DNA of 39,464 bases from Pseudomonadota bacterium (GTDB lineage Bacteria > Pseudomonadota > Gammaproteobacteria > Steroidobacterales > MnTg04). A program made the position numbers and the translations under genes. The stretch covers positions 1 to 39,464 of the forward strand of contig JADFSO010000024.1 of assembly GCA_022560735.1 (NCBI GenBank), given 5' to 3'. Below are positions 37,035 to 39,464 of the stretch, in pieces (position 1 is the stretch's first letter; each line of letters starts with the position of its first letter). The notes below the pieces were generated by a model. That model saw nothing but the letters and a program-made list of their open reading frames with translations, was not told where the DNA came from and did no database searches.

Positions 37035-37688
37035 TTTTTTTCTTCCAAAATTAAATTTTGTCTGGTAGTTGAAAGACAGTGGAAATAACTTTAGCACATG
37101 AGCAAAACTAGCAAATCAATGCGTAGAGGGCATGGCGCCGGGATGCGCGCGCATTTAAAACAATCCGACCACATGCAGCCGTGAATCACGTGGGTCTGGC
37201 TGCATTCGTCTTCGCCGCCAAAAATGTCGGAGCTGCACTGTTAATCGTTGCGATCGAAGCCTTGCGTTGCCGACTGAAGTCTGGCCGACACACACTACAC
37301 GAGCGCGTCTGTTGCACGAGGTCAGTGGCCACTTTACTGCCGCCAGACAGCTCGGATGCGTTAACCGCGCAGCTTCCTGATGCCTGCTGCGGAATTTGGC
37401 GTCATCATGTCCGCTCCGGCAGACTCGACGAAAATTTTCTCTAAATACAAGGAATTGGTCGCCATCCAAATCGAAATCGCGGCTAATTCCTCAAACTGTG
37501 ATCTGCGTCACACAAATTTCGCATTTAACCGCCTATAACGGCGCATTCGGACACGGTATTTCCCTCCCGTTTCACACAAACTGTATCGGAACACGTGGCC
37601 AAAGTAGGCCAATTGAGGTTTGGCCCTGTCGCTGGCCGCGTGACATCGCAGAGCAATTTGGCTCTCGATACGAATGTGGTGAACGACT
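37035..37688. other. Intergenic stretch with a CRP-like promoter
   Basis: The 650 bases contain only frames without family resemblance. The main feature is a perfect CRP-type site at 37497, with a matching -10 downstream. The rest shows nothing I can name. Confidence 0.45.
37497..37539 (+). promoter_or_regulatory. CRP-like site and class II promoter candidate
   Basis: TGTGA-tctgcg-TCACA (37497-37512) matches the CRP/CAP half-site consensus on both arms. TATAAC at 37534-37539 fits a -10. Taking a start seven bases later (37546), the site centre falls at -41.5, exactly the spacing of a class II CRP-activated promoter. The next gene starts at 37689. Confidence 0.5.
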
Positions 37689-38123
37689 ATGGAACTCGAC
37701 GCTATTTTAGTGATCCTTCTGAGCTGGGCTTCCTATCTGTCCGGTTATCCCATGCCGTCCGATCCGCCCGAAGTCCGGTTCGAGCAACACGCGTTTTTTG
37801 TCGAGAATGTCTGTGGCGGCAAGGAGTGTAATGTCGTTGGTTGGTATAACGACGCTGACGTTGTCTATATCGATGAACGGTATCGCAATGTTGAAAGTCA
37901 ATTCGGGACAAGTCTGGTGGTGCACGAGTTCACCCACTATTTGCAACACAAGAGTGACTCTTTTGACTCCCTGTCGTGCGAGGACAGCATCGCGCGCGAA
38001 CGGGAGGCTTATTACATTCAAAATCGCTATATCATTGAGGTGCTCGCTACAATCAAAATGGTCCACCCACGTCCCATAACATGCAATTACGCCAATGCGG
38101 GCATGAGTACTCACGGGGATTAG
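37689..38123 (+). CDS. Small HExxH metalloprotease-like protein (DUF6647-like)
   Basis: The 144-residue protein carries a zinc-protease signature His79-Glu80-Phe-Thr-His83 (VVHEFTHYLQHKS), followed by a Cys (SCEDS) and EREAYYIQNRY, where a third-ligand Glu (in EREAY) would fit. The general plan resembles the DUF6647 family. The N-terminus (MELDAILVILLSWASYLSG) is hydrophobic and could be a signal or anchor. The ribosome binding site is weak (GTGG). It has its own CRP-like promoter candidate 190 bases upstream. Catalysis is not proven, and its target is unknown. Confidence 0.65.
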   Translation: MELDAILVILLSWASYLSGYPMPSDPPEVRFEQHAFFVENVCGGKECNVVGWYNDADVVYIDERYRNVESQFGTSLVVHEFTHYLQHKSDSFDSLSCEDSIAREREAYYIQNRYIIEVLATIKMVHPRPITCNYANAGMSTHGD

Positions 38124-38143
38124 CGCGATTATTTTAACTACCC

Positions 38144-38535
38144 TGTAAGCCTCCCCTAAAATCGGTCCAAGCGAAATTGGAGTTCTCCGGCATAATCCGG
38201 GGTATGGCTTTCGGCAAGCTTTTTGAAACGATGCGGCGACAGGGCCGTCGCTGGAATCACCAGCGAGTTTACCGCGTGTATTGCCTGCTCGAACTGAACA
38301 AACGGCGGCAAGGGAAGCGCCGGCTGCCGAGCCGCTATCCCGAACCGCTGCTTGACCTTTACCTGTTCCGGTCTCTCAGAGAAGTCCGGCAAATGACTGA
38401 AGACTGGATGGTCCGATACAACAATGAACGACCACACGACTCACTGAATGGCATGACGCGCATGGAATATCTACAGGCTCACAATTACCCTGGGTAACTC
38501 TAATCCAGCATGGGACTAATTTCGGGAGGTTTACA
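38144..38535. mobile_element. Internally deleted IS3-family element with terminal inverted repeats
   Basis: The 392-base element has ends TGTAAGCCTCCC (38144-38155) and GGGAGGTTTACA (38524-38535), which are inverted copies with one mismatch and start/end 5'-TG...CA-3' as in IS3 elements. It encloses a transposase remnant that lacks the catalytic core. No clean target duplication is seen (CCC on the left, CCA on the right). Without its own transposase it could move only with help from a full copy. Confidence 0.75.
38177..38497 (+). pseudogene. IS3-family transposase (OrfB) remnant
   Basis: The frame joins the N-terminal part of an IS3 OrfB (KLFETMRRQGRRWNHQRVYRVYC, NKRRQGKRRLPSRYPEPL) directly to its C-terminal end (LDLYLFRSLREVRQMTEDWM, RYNNERPHDSLNGMTRMEYL). 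About 130 residues between PEPL and LDLYLF are missing in frame, which removes the DDE catalytic residues. The N-terminus and OrfA are also missing. The frame opens with TTG 38177 inside the element ends. Confidence 0.82.
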
Positions 38536-38590
38536 CCACCCAGAGCCGAGGTCGTTGAGGCCAAGGCCACCAGCACGAATCAACTCGTAA

Positions 38591-39283
38591 GCTATCGGTG
38601 CGACCCTGAAAGACATAGCGGCGCCCATCGTAGAAGATACGATCGCAAGTAAAGGCTACGAAATCCACAGGCTAACGAACGAACAGGTCAATGCGGACCC
38701 GGAACTACAAGAGTTAGTCCAACGCATGAACCAGCGTTACGATGAGGAGCTAGAGAAAATCCATCATAAAATCTACAAAGTACGCAACCGGCGTTATTCT
38801 TGTGGCAAGGAAGCGAGAATCCTTGCAAATTGGCTGCGAGTTGATGAATTGCTGACAGTGCGTATTGAGGGGGCCGGCGTTTCTTTCGGAGCATCGTTAT
38901 TTGCTAACAAACGAGGATACACCAGAATGGATGTAAGCGTTATCAGCGCGGACGCCAGCGATATTGAGGCTTATTTCTTCGGTACCGTAGATAGAATTAC
39001 CAACAAAAAGCTGAAGGAGAAGCCAAATTCCACGATAGAAAAGGTAGCGCGAGATGCGGTCGAAAAGTTTCCTGAGAGCGAGCAAGTCATTAAAGTTCGA
39101 AAACGTTACCCGCAGCACACCAGAAAGAAAAAAGAGGAGAACATAAGCGATGAACAGATGCTTGCCGATTTTGAATCGATGCTGGGTGACGGGACGAATG
39201 ACGCTGCAGCGACGGTTGCGCCCATAGAGGCCCCGGATTCAGAAAACCCGCCTGTGGAAACTTCAGGCGGCGACCCAAAATAG
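38591..39283 (+). pseudogene. 5'-truncated gene of unknown function beside the IS remnant
   Basis: The first ATG (38726) has no ribosome binding site. The frame is open and protein-like from just after TAA 38588-38590 (TLKDIAAPIVEDTIASKGYE, QVNADPELQELVQRM) with no ATG, GTG or TTG before 38726. The 55 bases nearer the IS read protein-like in another frame (AEVVEAKATSTNQLVSYR), so a single-base shift near 38600 is likely. The rest contains WLRVDELLTVRIEGAGVSFG, SLFANKRGYTRMDVSVIS and a charged, disordered end. I do not recognise the family. If translation starts at 38726 the product is 185 residues. It looks like a gene whose 5' end was lost at the IS insertion. Confidence 0.5.
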
Positions 39284-39464
39284 AGGATCAGAATTTGCCT
39301 TGATGCGAGTCTGGGCGAGTAACACCACGGCCCGCACAGCAGGTGTGCGTTGACGGGTCTCGGAAGGCGACAGAATTTGGCCGGGGACCCAGTAGGTTTG
39401 AAAAATATCATTGCGGCACTCTCCCATTTATTCCTAGTACGCTTCTCGGGGTTGCGGCAAAAAC
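39284..39464. other. Right edge, no gene seen
   Basis: The last 181 bases show no frame with a ribosome binding site or family resemblance and no repeat shared with the rest of the window. Confidence 0.4.

Noticed and set aside
38726..39283. Complete 185-residue gene starting at 38726
   Set aside because: No ribosome binding site, and coding-like translation continues upstream without a start codon, so a truncated gene is more likely.

Overview
The window reads as a chromosomal segment of a Gram-negative proteobacterium, most likely gammaproteobacterial. Two TonB-dependent receptors, a porin, several lipobox lipoproteins, periplasmic c-type cytochromes and glutathione-linked formaldehyde enzymes point that way. 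No rRNA, tRNA or ribosomal protein gene is present, so the lineage is inferred from gene families only.

Layout. (1) 1-4246, minus strand: two tandem S9 (DPP IV-type) secreted peptidases. The downstream copy runs off the left edge and carries an extra N-terminal DUF6624-like domain. (2) 4436-9084: a serine beta-lactamase-fold lipoprotein, a membrane-anchored MDR oxidoreductase, a glucose/sorbosone dehydrogenase-type lipoprotein and a small membrane protein. (3) 9100-10352: two gene relics, an XdhC N-terminal stub and an eroded SDR epimerase. (4) 10548-36178: a large quinoprotein (PQQ) island. (5) 36213-39464: a pentapeptide-repeat protein, an HExxH protein behind a CRP-like site, an internally deleted IS3-family element and a gene whose 5' end appears lost at that element.

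The island is centred on xoxF (24484-26295), which carries the extra Asp typical of lanthanide-dependent methanol dehydrogenases (WDYD). It is followed by xoxG (cytochrome c), xoxJ (periplasmic binding protein), an OFA-type MFS carrier and a second PQQ alcohol dehydrogenase that also has the lanthanide-type Asp (WDLD). Upstream lie a Cys-containing secreted protein, a SoxYZ-like carrier and a SoxH-like zinc hydrolase (the 'quinoprotein relay' pair). Around these sit a diheme cytochrome c, an ankyrin protein, an MxaD-like SRPBCC protein, a YVTN beta-propeller lipoprotein, a DoxX-like membrane protein and two TonB receptors. Formaldehyde made by XoxF can be taken up by Gfa (15513-16073) and oxidised by glutathione-dependent FrmA/AdhC (31606-32715). 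Together the genes describe periplasmic, probably lanthanide-dependent, oxidation of methanol and another alcohol. Electrons pass to c-type cytochromes, and C1 product is removed in the cytoplasm through glutathione.

Notable oddities: a dead MoxR ATPase relic (two frameshifts, Walker A Lys to Gln) inside the island; a strong terminator between xoxF and xoxG; palindromes over the putative xoxF and TonB-receptor promoters; several uncharacterised secreted proteins that travel with the island; and no pqq biosynthesis, mxaF or mxaI genes in view. Where several start codons were possible I chose the one with a ribosome binding site and a signal peptide.
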